Positions 17,156-25,917 of a DNA stretch of 64,000 bases are shown here, one piece after another (the stretch's first letter is position 1; every line of letters begins with the position of its first letter). Location of the stretch: NCBI GenBank assembly GCA_963762315.1, contig CAVXKO010000003.1:434001-498000 (forward strand). Reading direction: 5' to 3'. Source of the stretch: RPQJ01 sp963762315. GTDB taxonomy: Bacteria > Pseudomonadota > Gammaproteobacteria > Steroidobacterales > Steroidobacteraceae. A program made the position numbers and the translations under genes. The notes beneath the pieces are model-generated. The model was not told where the DNA came from, ran no database searches, and worked only from the letters and a program-made list of their open reading frames with translations.

Positions 17156-17596
17156 TCAGGACGACGAGACGGCCGATATCGTGGCGCGTCCCTGGGCGAG
17201 CAGCACGTCCGCGTGCGTCACGCGGAACGTGTACTGCCATGCCGAGCCGCTGTCGTGCAGGCGACGGGCCTCGACGAGCAGTTCGTCCGGCAAATCCTGG
17301 ACATAGTTGCGGTGCAGCGTCACGTCCCGTAGCGACACGAGCAGTCCGGGTTGCGCCCGTGCGCCGCGCGCCCGGGCGGTGAGGCCGCCGTGCACCGCCA
17401 TCGCCTGGGCGCCATATTCGCATAGGTGTATCGCGCGCAATCCCGCGGCGGTTGCGAGCGGATTGCGTGGGTCGCGATGCGTCGCGGTGGCCAGGGTCAC
17501 GCCGGAGTCGTCCCAGTGCTCGATGCGCTCGAGCAGGCACATGCGGCCCGCGTGCGGGATGAGCGCCGCGATACGCTCGTCAGCAGCCATCGGCAC
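17156..17596 (-). CDS. ApeP-like 3-hydroxyacyl-ACP dehydratase (second copy)
   Basis: 146 residues (an alternative start is two codons later). Hotdog features: IAALIPHAGRMCLLERIEHW at the N-terminus, then LCEYGAQAMAVHGGL, with the conserved His of the IPHxG motif. It is the partner dehydratase of aryl polyene synthesis, removing water after ketoreduction. Its start overlaps the stop of the MMPL exporter by 17 bases, so it is the last gene of the leftward arm. A related domain is fused to the thioesterase at 7636. Confidence 0.83.
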   Translation of the reverse strand: MPMAADERIAALIPHAGRMCLLERIEHWDDSGVTLATATHRDPRNPLATAAGLRAIHLCEYGAQAMAVHGGLTARARGARAQPGLLVSLRDVTLHRNYVQDLPDELLVEARRLHDSGSAWQYTFRVTHADVLLAQGRATISAVSSS

Positions 17597-19910
17597 GTCG
17601 CTCCGGTTTGCGAGTGAGCAGCAGCGCCAGCACGAAATTGCTGACGACGCCGGCGGCGACGGTGACGCCGATCGCCCGCAGTACCGGCAGCGTCGAGAAC
17701 GACAGCAGGGCGAAGACCATCAGCGTCGAGAGCGAGCAGACGATGACCGCGTGCAGCGTGCGGCGTTGCTCCGCGGGATCGTCCGCCGCGTGCTCGAAGA
17801 AAAGCGCGTAATCGAGCCCGAGACCCGCGGCCAGCACCAGCGCGATCAGGTGGAACAGGCTCAGTGACACTCCTGCGGCGTGCAGCAGCGCCAGGATGAC
17901 CAGGGTCGTCAGTACCATCGGGGCAAGCACGCGCCTGACGCGCGAGGCGTCCCGCAGCGCCACGTACACCACGATCACCAGCAGCACGGCCGAAGCGGCC
18001 AGGCACCACAGGATGCGTTCGCGCTGGCGCGCGACGAGATCCTCGGACGCCTGCTGCAGGTCGAGCAGCGTGACGCCTGCCGTGCGTTCGGCGACCTGCG
18101 CGAGCGCAGCCGGATCCCTCACGCCCGTCAGCGTGACGAGGCCCGTCCAATGCCCCTGACGCTCGAGCAGCATGGATCCGACGCGAGTCTCGAGCGGCGT
18201 GCCCGCAAGATCGGCCGGCTGCAGCGCCGGCAGTTGCCGCGCACGCTCCACGTCCGCGAGGAACGGCGCAAAGACACCCGGCTTGAATGGAGTCGTACGC
18301 AGCGCTTCGGTCAACGCCGCCTGCAGTTGCTGCGGGGCAGGCAGGGCCGCGCGTCGCCTCTCCTGGATCGCCTGGGTCGGCAGATAGCGGGCCGGTTGAT
18401 CGAAGCCGTCCAGTGCGCCCCGTGCCACCAGCGACTCCAGCTGCGGGTCCAATGCGGCGGCCTGCGCCAGGACGGTCTGCGCGTCGCGACCCTCGATGAC
18501 GAGCATGTGCCGGATGTCCGGCGCACCCAGGTCCTTGCGCAACGCCGCGTCGCGTTCGAGCAGTTCCGTGGGAACAGGCGTGAGGCCGCCGAGATTGTTC
18601 TGCCACAGCGGCTCGGGCGACAGCCAGAGGAAGCCGACGCAAGCGGCTGCCAAGGCGACACCGAGCCAGAGCGGTCTCGGCAGGCCGGCGATCGCATTCC
18701 ACATCCTTCCCAGCAGCCTCGAATCCGCCGCGTCACGCGTACCCGCCGGCACCAGGTGCGGCAACAGAAAGCGAGTCGTCAGGCCCGCAACGGCAAGGCC
18801 GACGACGGTGAACACCGACAGCTGCGCAAGGCCGTGCACACCGGAGAACAGGAAAGCGAGGTACGCGATGCAGGTGCTGGCCACGCCGGTGGCGAGCGTC
18901 GGCCACAGCGCCCGGGCATTGGCCTGTGCGTCCACGCCGCGATGCTGGTGGCTGAACAGGTGAATCGGGTAGTCCTGTGCGACGCCGATCAGCGTAAAGC
19001 CGAAGCCGAGGGTGATTCCGTGCACGGAGCCGAAGAACATGCCGACCGCCGCAAGACCGGCCACGGCGGCGCTCACCAGCGGCAACAGTCCGAGCACGAG
19101 CATGGGCAGACTGCGGTACGCGAGGATGAGCAGGATCACGATGCCCAGCGTGTCGAAGCCGCCGATCCATTGCACCTCGCGCTGCGTGCGCTCCTGCATC
19201 AGTACGGAGAATGCCCCGGGACCACTCGCCTCGAGTTTGAGCGCAGGGTCAGTGCGCACCGAAGCAAATGCCTCGTGCAGCGCGTCGGCCGCTCTGCGCT
19301 GTCCCTGCGGGTCGAACCCGGCGGCGCGTGTCTCGGCGACCAGCAGTGCGTCTTTCCCGGCGGCATCGAACCAGACGTCGTAGAGCAGCTGGGGCTGGCG
19401 GGCGGGCTGCCAGGATTCCGCGAGCTTCAGCAACTCGAGCGTCGGGTCGCGCGGCAACCATGGCTCGAGGAATCCGGCGGCGGGGGACGCGAGGTCGCGC
19501 ACGCGCTCCTCGAGTTGCGCGTGCAGGAATGGCGCATCGAGCCTTTCGTGATCGAGTGTCGGGGACAGCAGGTAGCGGTAGGCGAGCAGGGAATCGGGCA
19601 TGCTCTCCAGGCTCGTCTCGCCGTTGGCCACAAGGCGGAATTCGCGACTGACGCGCAGCGCCGCTGCGAGCGCACGCGACGTGTCGGCCGCGGCCTGCGG
19701 GTCGGCGCCCGAAATCGCGAGCAGGAGCATGCGCGAGGCGGGGCCCTCGCCGATCTCTTCGAGGATCAGGCGCTCCTGCGGCGTCCGCGGCGACGGCATG
19801 AACAAGCGCAGGTCCGAGCTGATCACGAGACGCTGGTCCACGACCCAGCCCAGGATCGCGACGATCGCGATCCATGCGACGAACATCCAGCCCCTGCGGA
19901 TTCGCGTCAT
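17580..19910 (-). CDS. MMPL/RND-superfamily exporter (ApeM-like)
   Basis: 776 residues with the two-fold repeat of the superfamily. A first helix (MFVAWIAIVAILGWVVDQ) leads to a periplasmic domain, then five helices with LGIVILLILAYRSLPMLVLGL and GFGFTLIGVAQDYPIHLFSHQ. A second helix and periplasmic domain follow, then another helix bundle ending LDYALFFEHA. The central YPIHLF and DYALFF segments are the usual sites of the family. Homologues in aryl polyene clusters are thought to move the lipid-linked product from the inner membrane. The upstream LolA-like gene ends next to its start, suggesting joint action in transport. Confidence 0.87.
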   Translation of the reverse strand: MTRIRRGWMFVAWIAIVAILGWVVDQRLVISSDLRLFMPSPRTPQERLILEEIGEGPASRMLLLAISGADPQAAADTSRALAAALRVSREFRLVANGETSLESMPDSLLAYRYLLSPTLDHERLDAPFLHAQLEERVRDLASPAAGFLEPWLPRDPTLELLKLAESWQPARQPQLLYDVWFDAAGKDALLVAETRAAGFDPQGQRRAADALHEAFASVRTDPALKLEASGPGAFSVLMQERTQREVQWIGGFDTLGIVILLILAYRSLPMLVLGLLPLVSAAVAGLAAVGMFFGSVHGITLGFGFTLIGVAQDYPIHLFSHQHRGVDAQANARALWPTLATGVASTCIAYLAFLFSGVHGLAQLSVFTVVGLAVAGLTTRFLLPHLVPAGTRDAADSRLLGRMWNAIAGLPRPLWLGVALAAACVGFLWLSPEPLWQNNLGGLTPVPTELLERDAALRKDLGAPDIRHMLVIEGRDAQTVLAQAAALDPQLESLVARGALDGFDQPARYLPTQAIQERRRAALPAPQQLQAALTEALRTTPFKPGVFAPFLADVERARQLPALQPADLAGTPLETRVGSMLLERQGHWTGLVTLTGVRDPAALAQVAERTAGVTLLDLQQASEDLVARQRERILWCLAASAVLLVIVVYVALRDASRVRRVLAPMVLTTLVILALLHAAGVSLSLFHLIALVLAAGLGLDYALFFEHAADDPAEQRRTLHAVIVCSLSTLMVFALLSFSTLPVLRAIGVTVAAGVVSNFVLALLLTRKPERRADGC

Positions 19911-19913
19911 CGG

Positions 19914-20561
19914 CTAGTGCCCGGGCCCTTGCGCACACCAGGCCTTCAGGGACTGCCGTTCGAGCGGTTGCGGCAGGTCGGCGGGGGACTCGATGCCGAG
20001 TGCCATCAGGCTCTCGTCATGGTCCGGTTCCTCGAGCGTAAAGCACCGCGGGCGGTCGCCGCCGCCGTTCACGACGATGGCTGCCAGATGGCGCTTCAGC
20101 TTGGCATCGCGGGGCGAGAGCGTGATTGCCCAGCGCGCTTCCGTGCCCCGCGCCGCGACGGCGAAATAGCGGTCGAGCATTGCGCGGTCGCCCTGCAGCA
20201 GCGCGCCGAAGCTCGCAAGCATGCCGCGCAGTTCCGGGGCGCGATCGAGGGAGAATCGGCGCGGCTTAGCGCCGGCGCGCTCGACCAACACGTTCTCTCC
20301 CTGCAGTTCGGTCACTTCCTCGTACGGCGCCTCGACCCGTCGCACCAACGAGCCGTCCTGCCGATGCTCGAGTCGCCCGGACACCACGATCGGCGTTTCG
20401 AGCAGGCTCGAGTAGCGGACTTCGACGAAAGTCGTCGTGTCGGGAGCCGGGCGGGCCAGCCGCGCCAGCAATGCTTCCAGATCCAGTTCAGCTGCGTTGA
20501 CTGTCGGGTTCGCCAGGGCGAGCGCGGCCACTGCCAGACGTCGAATCGTTCCAGAAGTCAT
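19914..20561 (-). CDS. LolA-like outer-membrane lipoprotein carrier of the aryl polyene cluster
   Basis: 215 residues from ATG 20561. An N-terminal signal peptide (IRRLAVAALALANPTVNAAE) is followed by a LolA-type half-barrel with TTFVEVRYSSLLETPIVVSG, a lipophilic groove pattern. Proteins of this kind in aryl polyene clusters (ApeL) are proposed to shuttle the pigment across the periplasm to the outer membrane. The start lies inside the end of the acyltransferase gene and the MMPL gene follows after three bases, so the three are translationally linked. Confidence 0.82.
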   Translation of the reverse strand: MTSGTIRRLAVAALALANPTVNAAELDLEALLARLARPAPDTTTFVEVRYSSLLETPIVVSGRLEHRQDGSLVRRVEAPYEEVTELQGENVLVERAGAKPRRFSLDRAPELRGMLASFGALLQGDRAMLDRYFAVAARGTEARWAITLSPRDAKLKRHLAAIVVNGGGDRPRCFTLEEPDHDESLMALGIESPADLPQPLERQSLKAWCAQGPGH

Positions 20562-21432
20562 AGAAGTTGAACCAGTTATAGGGAGCGATTCGGATGTGAT
20601 GCGCGAGCCGGTCGGCGAATCTCTGCACGACGATGCGCAACTGCTCGTCGCGGTGACGGCGATCCACGCGCAGTTCGTCCGCCAGCACTGCGAAGTGCAG
20701 ATCGTAACGCGTGCCGCCGCGAAAGAGGCCAATGCACAGCACGACGGGTACGTGCAGCGCCGCCGCGATCTGCCAGGGCGCCAGGGGAAACTCCGCGTCA
20801 TCGCCGAGAAAGTCCACGCGGACGGTGGCGTTGCCCGGTCGGCCACGGTCGGCCAGCATCGTCACCAGTGCGCCTTCCTGCAGGGCGGCGCCGATCTGCA
20901 GCGCGACCGTCGTCCCGTCCTGCCGCGGATTGATGATGGTCGCGGCCATCTCCGGATTCAGTCTCGTCAGGATGCGCGAGAGCGCCGGGCTGTGCTCGGC
21001 GTCGAGCACCACCCGGAAATTCACGTCGGTGCGCTGCTGACTGAGCGCCCGAAGTGCGTCGAAGCTGCCCGCATGGGCGCCGACCAGCAGCACGCCCCGG
21101 CCGCGGCCCATCGCCTCGTGCAGTTCCTCGAGGCCGATGATCCGGACGTCGAACTTGCCGAGCCGGCCCGTCAGCAGGAAGACGCGATCCAGCGTGACAC
21201 CGGCGAATACGTGGAAATGGCGTGCGATCTCGAGCAATTTGGGTTTGCGGCCCAGCACGCGCGTGAGGTACGCGCGCGACGCCCGACGCTCCGGACCGCG
21301 TCGCACCAGGAAGTAGGCCGTGATCGGAAACAGGATGAGACGCGACAGCGTGCGTCCGATGCCTTGCGCCAGCGCCACGAGCAGGCGCATCGCGATGACG
21401 CTGCCGCCCTCCGGACGCTCGAGCCACGCCAC
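20488..21432 (-). CDS. LpxL/HtrB-type acyltransferase of the aryl polyene cluster
   Basis: 314 residues from GTG 21432, two bases after the stop of the hotdog gene. It begins VAWLERPEGGSVIAMRLL and continues with a membrane helix. The lipid A acyltransferase-like catalytic region is GVLLVGAHAGSFDALRAL (H-x4-D), followed by MLADRGRPGNATV and a FPLAPWQIA segment. In most aryl polyene clusters this domain is joined to a glycosyltransferase; here that partner is separate at 6872. It probably acylates the lipid anchor of the pigment. The 3' end overlaps the LolA-like gene by 74 bases, unusually long. Confidence 0.83.
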   Translation of the reverse strand: MAWLERPEGGSVIAMRLLVALAQGIGRTLSRLILFPITAYFLVRRGPERRASRAYLTRVLGRKPKLLEIARHFHVFAGVTLDRVFLLTGRLGKFDVRIIGLEELHEAMGRGRGVLLVGAHAGSFDALRALSQQRTDVNFRVVLDAEHSPALSRILTRLNPEMAATIINPRQDGTTVALQIGAALQEGALVTMLADRGRPGNATVRVDFLGDDAEFPLAPWQIAAALHVPVVLCIGLFRGGTRYDLHFAVLADELRVDRRHRDEQLRIVVQRFADRLAHHIRIAPYNWFNFYDFWNDSTSGSGRARPGEPDSQRS

Positions 21433-21434
21433 GC

Positions 21435-21761
21435 TCAAGATGGAACCACCGGGTCGGCCGTCAGCATGCCCTTGGCGACCGTGGCCGTCCCGCAGACGAC
21501 GTGGAACGACCACGTCGACCCTCGCCTCACGAGTTCGATCGTGGCTTCGACGTCAGGCCGCAGCGGGGTCAGGAACTTCGCGACCGGTACGGAACGGACG
21601 TGCAGCGGCTGGCCGGCCGCGCCCTCGGCGGCTCGGATGACTTCCTCGAGGACCATCACGCCCGGCACGATGGGATTGCCCGGAAAATGGCCGGGCAGGG
21701 CGGGGTGGGTGCGGGCCACGCGCATCGTGGCGACGTGCCGGGTCTCGTCCTCGGAGGGCAT
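21435..21761 (-). CDS. Small hotdog dehydratase (ApeI/FabZ-like)
   Basis: 108 residues from ATG 21761. The core motif LPGHFPGNPIVPGVMVLEEV contains the catalytic His of FabZ-like dehydratases and the glutamate expected on the facing helix. The length equals a single hotdog domain. It is the third dehydratase-type protein of this cluster, beside the fused copies at 6229 and 7636 and the ApeP-like gene at 17156. Spacing to the downstream acyltransferase is two bases. The upstream outer-membrane barrel gene stops 33 bases before its start. Confidence 0.85.
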   Translation of the reverse strand: MPSEDETRHVATMRVARTHPALPGHFPGNPIVPGVMVLEEVIRAAEGAAGQPLHVRSVPVAKFLTPLRPDVEATIELVRRGSTWSFHVVCGTATVAKGMLTADPVVPS

Positions 21762-21793
21762 GATTCCTTGTCGGCGGGTTCGGTCCCGCCAGT

Positions 21794-22705
21794 CTACAGT
21801 CTGAGCGGAGCGAAACCGAAACTCATGCCGAGCGTGAGACCCTGGTCGACCTTGTGCCCGTTCGTGCCGCGCAGGCTTTCGATGTAGGTGACGAAAACCG
21901 AGGTGCGCTCGTTGACGGCCCACGCAGCGCCCGCACCCACGTTCAGGAAGCTCGTGGCCGCAAGCTGGTCGTGGTAGGGAAAGAGCGGGTTGCTCCGCGG
22001 CATGGGCACGTCGACGCCGCCGTGTGCGAACTGCCAGTAGCCTAGCGCCCGGATCGAGATGTTGGGCGTGACGAACGTGCCGATCTCGAGATCGACGTTG
22101 CTCTGGTCGTGGGCGACGTCGGCCACCTCCTCGACGAACGCATAGTTGTAGCGCGCCTGGATGTAGGTGTGGGGCAGCCACGCGTCGAGATTCTGGCCGA
22201 TGCCGAAACCGAGCCAGAACTCGTTGAGCCCCCGGCCGGGGGCGGCGTGCCCGAGCGTTTCGTAATCGTGCGTCGGGATCACGACGGCAACGTACGGCGC
22301 GAGCGCGAAAGCTCCATCGACCAGCTGATAGTGCGCGGACAGCCGCAGGTCCGTGAACGTGCTGTGCGTGTCGCCGTCGTCGACTTCGGTCGGGTGCGGG
22401 CGGTCGCCCCAATACCGCGTCTCGACGTAAGGGATGGCGGCCGTGAGCATCACGCGGTTGGTCGGGCTGTAGTTGGCCGCGAAGCCGTACGTGTGCGTGC
22501 GCGTATGCCCGGCGTCGAACTCGCGGCCGTCGGGCAGGTAGTGGTAGAGGTTGAGGACGTCGTTGTAGGACAGCGAAAAGCCGAGCGAGCCTTTCGGCGG
22601 CAGCCAGGCCTGGCCCTGTGCCGGCGCGACGAACAGGAAAGCGAATGCGACCATTGCAAAATGCGCGGCCCAGCGTCCTGCCAAGCACACGATGCGCACG
22701 CTCAC
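21794..22705 (-). CDS. Outer-membrane beta-barrel protein (MetA/phenol-pathway transporter-like)
   Basis: 303 residues from GTG 22705, whose GTGA overlaps the stop of the upstream gene. A signal peptide ending APAQGQA precedes alternating amphipathic strands, for example GSLGFSLSYNDVLNLYHYLP and YGFAANYSPTNRVMLTAAIP. It ends with aromatic and hydrophobic residues (TLGMSFGFAPLRL), as porin-like barrels do. The family is annotated as transporter but the substrate is unknown. Its coupling to the receiver-like exported protein and its place at the edge of the pigment cluster leave open whether it helps place the polyene in the outer membrane. Confidence 0.7.
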   Translation of the reverse strand: MSVRIVCLAGRWAAHFAMVAFAFLFVAPAQGQAWLPPKGSLGFSLSYNDVLNLYHYLPDGREFDAGHTRTHTYGFAANYSPTNRVMLTAAIPYVETRYWGDRPHPTEVDDGDTHSTFTDLRLSAHYQLVDGAFALAPYVAVVIPTHDYETLGHAAPGRGLNEFWLGFGIGQNLDAWLPHTYIQARYNYAFVEEVADVAHDQSNVDLEIGTFVTPNISIRALGYWQFAHGGVDVPMPRSNPLFPYHDQLAATSFLNVGAGAAWAVNERTSVFVTYIESLRGTNGHKVDQGLTLGMSFGFAPLRL

Positions 22706-23259
22706 ATCTTGCTGGCGGTCCGGGCGGCCGAACAGTCGACCTGCTGGCCGGCTTTGCGCTGCTGCACGACGTGTCCGACCGCTTCGACCACTTCCCGTCC
22801 CCTGCGACGTTCGGCCTGCGCAACGCAGAGGTCCTTCGGCACGGCGATCGCAGGTTCGGCGGCATCGGTCTTGTACGCGATCGAGACGATGGCGGGGGAG
22901 GACGAGCGCGTCGCCAGTTCGCTTTGCAGACGAGTGGCGTCCTGCCAGGACACCAGCACGACGTCGGCCTGTCCCTGCGAGATCAGCGACTCGAGCGCGC
23001 CCGTGCTGTCGACGGTGCGCACCTTGTGGCCCGCGAACTCGAGTTCGCGCTTCAGGTTCAGGTCGTCGTTGGCGGCGCGCAGTGACGAGTTCGGCTCGAT
23101 CAGCAGCACGACGTTGCCCCGGGCGACGTTCCTGTTGAGGCGGTCGAGTCCTACGCCTCCGCCGATGACAGCGAGCTTGTCGCCGCACGCAAGGGCAAAA
23201 GGCGCCGCGAGCCAGAGGATTGCTGCAACGCACAAGGCGCGCAAACCGAACCATTTCAT
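22702..23259 (-). CDS. Exported receiver-like protein of unknown function
   Basis: 185 residues from ATG 23259. The N-terminus is a clear signal peptide (LRALCVAAILWLAAPFALAC); Cys at the end could be lipidated, although the box is weak. The mature part looks like a response-regulator receiver fold: VVLLIEPNSSLRAANDDL, then ELEFAGHKVRTVDS and ADVVLVSWQDA, but the phosphorylation Asp of true receivers is replaced by the VVLVSW context. It is translationally coupled (GTGA) to the outer-membrane barrel gene. A periplasmic protein with receiver topology is unusual. I do not recognise a named family. Confidence 0.6.
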   Translation of the reverse strand: MKWFGLRALCVAAILWLAAPFALACGDKLAVIGGGVGLDRLNRNVARGNVVLLIEPNSSLRAANDDLNLKRELEFAGHKVRTVDSTGALESLISQGQADVVLVSWQDATRLQSELATRSSSPAIVSIAYKTDAAEPAIAVPKDLCVAQAERRRGREVVEAVGHVVQQRKAGQQVDCSAARTASKM

Positions 23260-23380
23260 GCGGGGTCCCTCGCGGCTCGTACGCGGCCGAATATACTCCG
23301 GCCGAATCCGAACGCAAATGAGACGTCTTTGGTTACGGTGCGGACGCGCTGTCAGAGGGAGCAATGAGGCAGCCAGGCAC

Positions 23381-25780
23381 ATGATGGAGCCGCGCGCGGA
23401 CGCGAGCAGGAGCCCGACACCCTTGCGTCGCACGGGGGATCTCGTCATCGACGCGGCGCGGGCGATCGTGACACGCGACGGTGCCGAGATTGCGCTGCCC
23501 AAGCTTTCCTTCGACCTGCTGCTCGCCCTGGTGGACCGGGCGCCCGCACTGGTATCCATCGACGAGCTGATGCGCGTCGTCTGGCCGAAGCTGGTGGTCA
23601 GCCCGGAGACCGTCAGCCAGCGCGTGAAGCTGCTGCGCGATGCGCTCGGCGACGATCCGAAGCAGCCGCGCTACGTACTGGGCGTGCGCGGCCGTGGCTA
23701 CCGCTGGCTGGCCGAGCCAGTCCCGGTGGTCGTGGCCGTTCCGGCTGCGGTGCCCGTCACGGCCGTACCGGAGGCGGCCGCGGGCGATTCCGGCCCGGCT
23801 CCGGCGCCTGCGCATTCGAAACGACGTGTCGTATCGGCGATCGCAGCCGCACTGGTCGCCGTCACAGCGATCGCGCTGTGGCGCTGGCAACCGGACCTGC
23901 ACGATGCGACCCGCGGCGCGGACGACGCGACGGTCACGATGGCGACCGAGCGTTCCGTGGCCGTGTTGCCGTTCGACAATCTCGGTGGGCTGCCCGAGGG
24001 CGAGGCCGTCGCGCTCGGCGTGGCCGACTCCGTCCTGCATCAGTTGGCCAATCTGCGCGAGCTGAGGGTCATCGCCCGCTCGTCGTCGTTCGCGCTGCAG
24101 GGCCGCCCCATCGATGCGCGCGACATCGGCCGCCGGCTCGACGCGAGGTACCTCGTCACCGGCACCGTGCAGAGCGATCTGAAGCACCTGCGCGTCACGG
24201 CCAGCCTGGTGGATTCGACCGATGGCTCGCAGTTGTGGTCCATGCGCTTCGATCGCGAGCCCGGAGACATCTTCGCCATCCAGGACGAGATCGCCGAGCA
24301 GGTGGCCGGGGCCTTGCGGATCAGCCTCGATGCGGGGGCTGCGGAACGGATCGCGGGCAAGGGCACCCGGGTGTTCGACGCTTACCTCGCCTACCTGCAG
24401 GGCAGCGCACTGCTCGCGTCCGCGCGAGTGCCGGACATGAAGGCCGCGGTCGACCACCTGTCGCGGGCGGTCAGGATCGACCCGCAGTTTGCCGCCGCGT
24501 ATGTCGCGCTCGCGCAAGCCGAACTCGGCGTCGCGGAGTACGAGGTGACGGACAGCCGCGATGCGCGCTTCGAAGCGGCATTGCGTCGCAGTCTCGAGCT
24601 CGTGGCGCGCGCCCTCGAACTCGATCCGTCGAGCGGTGCCGCGCACATCGAGCGGGCGCACCTGCGCGCGTTTACCGACCTGCCCGCCGCCGAGGCCGAC
24701 TACCGGCGCGGTCTCGAACTGAGCCCGAACTCCGCGCGCGGATACGCGGGCCTTGCCGCCGTGCTGTTCGAGCATCCCGATCGCTTTCCTGAATCGCTGC
24801 CGATGATCGACCGGGCCCGCCGCCTCGATCCATTGCAGCCCGCTTACGACGTCACGAAGTCCGTGTACCTGCTCTACGGCCGGGGCGACGTCGAGGCCGC
24901 GGACCAGCAACTCGTGGACGTGCTGAAACGCGAGCCGCTCTACCAGCCGGCGCTGTCGCACCTCGGCGAACTGCGCTGGTGCTGCGAGGGCCGGTTCGCG
25001 GACGCGATCCGCTACAGCGAGGAAGCGCTGCGGCTCGACCCGCTCTCGGCCTGGACGCGACGGCAACTGTTGCGCGCCTATCTCGACGTCGGCGACGCAG
25101 GCGCGGCACGGAGGATCGTCGACGAGGACCGGGCGAGCCTGCCGGCCCTGCGCGTGCCGCTGCTGCTGCACGCGCGCGACTGGCGCGCTGCGGGCGACGC
25201 GGCCTATGCCGCCGCGGCGACGGCAACGGTCGCACCGATCGATTGCGGCATCATCGTGGCCGCGATTCGCAAGCACGCCCGCGAATTCGGCGGTATGGAA
25301 CGAGCCTCGTTGACGCTCGGCCTGATGGCCGGCGTGACCTGGGACAAGGACGGCACGCCGACGCTCCCCGATCGCTACAGCCTGCTCGAACCCGCCGTCG
25401 GGCTCGGTGACCTGCTGATCGTGTCCGGACAGCCCCGGATGGGCCGCAGGCTGCTCGAGAGCGTGCTCGAGCGCATGGACCGCGAGTCGCGCGCGCGCGG
25501 CCGCGGCGAGATGTGGTATTTCCAGCAGCGGCCGCTCGCGCTCGCGCTGCTCGGGCGGAATGACGAGGCCCTGACGCAGCTGGAGAAGGCGGTCGAGCAA
25601 GGTTTCGGCTACCACGACGCGTGGTTCTATCTCGATCACGACCCGGCGTTCAACGCCCTGCGCCGGGACGCCCGCTTCAAGGCCCTGCGACAGAAAGTAG
25701 CGGGGCGCGTGGCCACCGAGCGAGCGCTCGTCGAGCGACAACGCGCGGCTGAACCTGCGCCCGCGCACGCGCAGCCGTGA
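23381..25780 (+). CDS. CadC-like winged-helix regulator with TolB/FlgO-like and TPR domains
   Basis: 799 residues. Residues about 16-112 are an OmpR-type winged helix (LVIDAARAIVTRDGAEIALP, then ETVSQRVKLLRDALGDDP and YVLGVRGRGYRWLAEP). A membrane helix lies at about 150-167, so the DNA-binding part is cytoplasmic and the rest periplasmic. Residues about 190-330 resemble the TolB/FlgO-like domain (SVAVLPFDNLGG, IARSSSFALQGR, RYLVTGTVQ). The remainder is a series of tetratricopeptide repeats. It lies 140 bases upstream of the pilin operon and is transcribed in the same direction. Regulation of those genes is possible but not shown. Confidence 0.82.
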   Translation: MMEPRADASRSPTPLRRTGDLVIDAARAIVTRDGAEIALPKLSFDLLLALVDRAPALVSIDELMRVVWPKLVVSPETVSQRVKLLRDALGDDPKQPRYVLGVRGRGYRWLAEPVPVVVAVPAAVPVTAVPEAAAGDSGPAPAPAHSKRRVVSAIAAALVAVTAIALWRWQPDLHDATRGADDATVTMATERSVAVLPFDNLGGLPEGEAVALGVADSVLHQLANLRELRVIARSSSFALQGRPIDARDIGRRLDARYLVTGTVQSDLKHLRVTASLVDSTDGSQLWSMRFDREPGDIFAIQDEIAEQVAGALRISLDAGAAERIAGKGTRVFDAYLAYLQGSALLASARVPDMKAAVDHLSRAVRIDPQFAAAYVALAQAELGVAEYEVTDSRDARFEAALRRSLELVARALELDPSSGAAHIERAHLRAFTDLPAAEADYRRGLELSPNSARGYAGLAAVLFEHPDRFPESLPMIDRARRLDPLQPAYDVTKSVYLLYGRGDVEAADQQLVDVLKREPLYQPALSHLGELRWCCEGRFADAIRYSEEALRLDPLSAWTRRQLLRAYLDVGDAGAARRIVDEDRASLPALRVPLLLHARDWRAAGDAAYAAAATATVAPIDCGIIVAAIRKHAREFGGMERASLTLGLMAGVTWDKDGTPTLPDRYSLLEPAVGLGDLLIVSGQPRMGRRLLESVLERMDRESRARGRGEMWYFQQRPLALALLGRNDEALTQLEKAVEQGFGYHDAWFYLDHDPAFNALRRDARFKALRQKVAGRVATERALVERQRAAEPAPAHAQP

Positions 25781-25917
25781 CGCCGTTCACGGATTTCACA
25801 GAACATAATCAGTCGTAATACCGCTCGTCGCCCCGGGCCGCGCGCAGGTCGGAAGACCGTTGTTGCCTCGATGAACTGGGCTAACCTTTCGTGGCAGTTC
25901 GCCAATAGAGTGGGTGC

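Noticed and set aside
24979..25410. Long frame inside the CadC/TPR gene in another phase
   Set aside because: Arg/Ala-rich translation with no motif; shadow of the real gene at 23381-25780. Similar shadows across the window were left out.
25781..25917. Sigma-54 promoter before pilE
   Set aside because: TGGCAG-TTCGCCAAT keeps the GG but lacks the GC 10 bases downstream required at -12.
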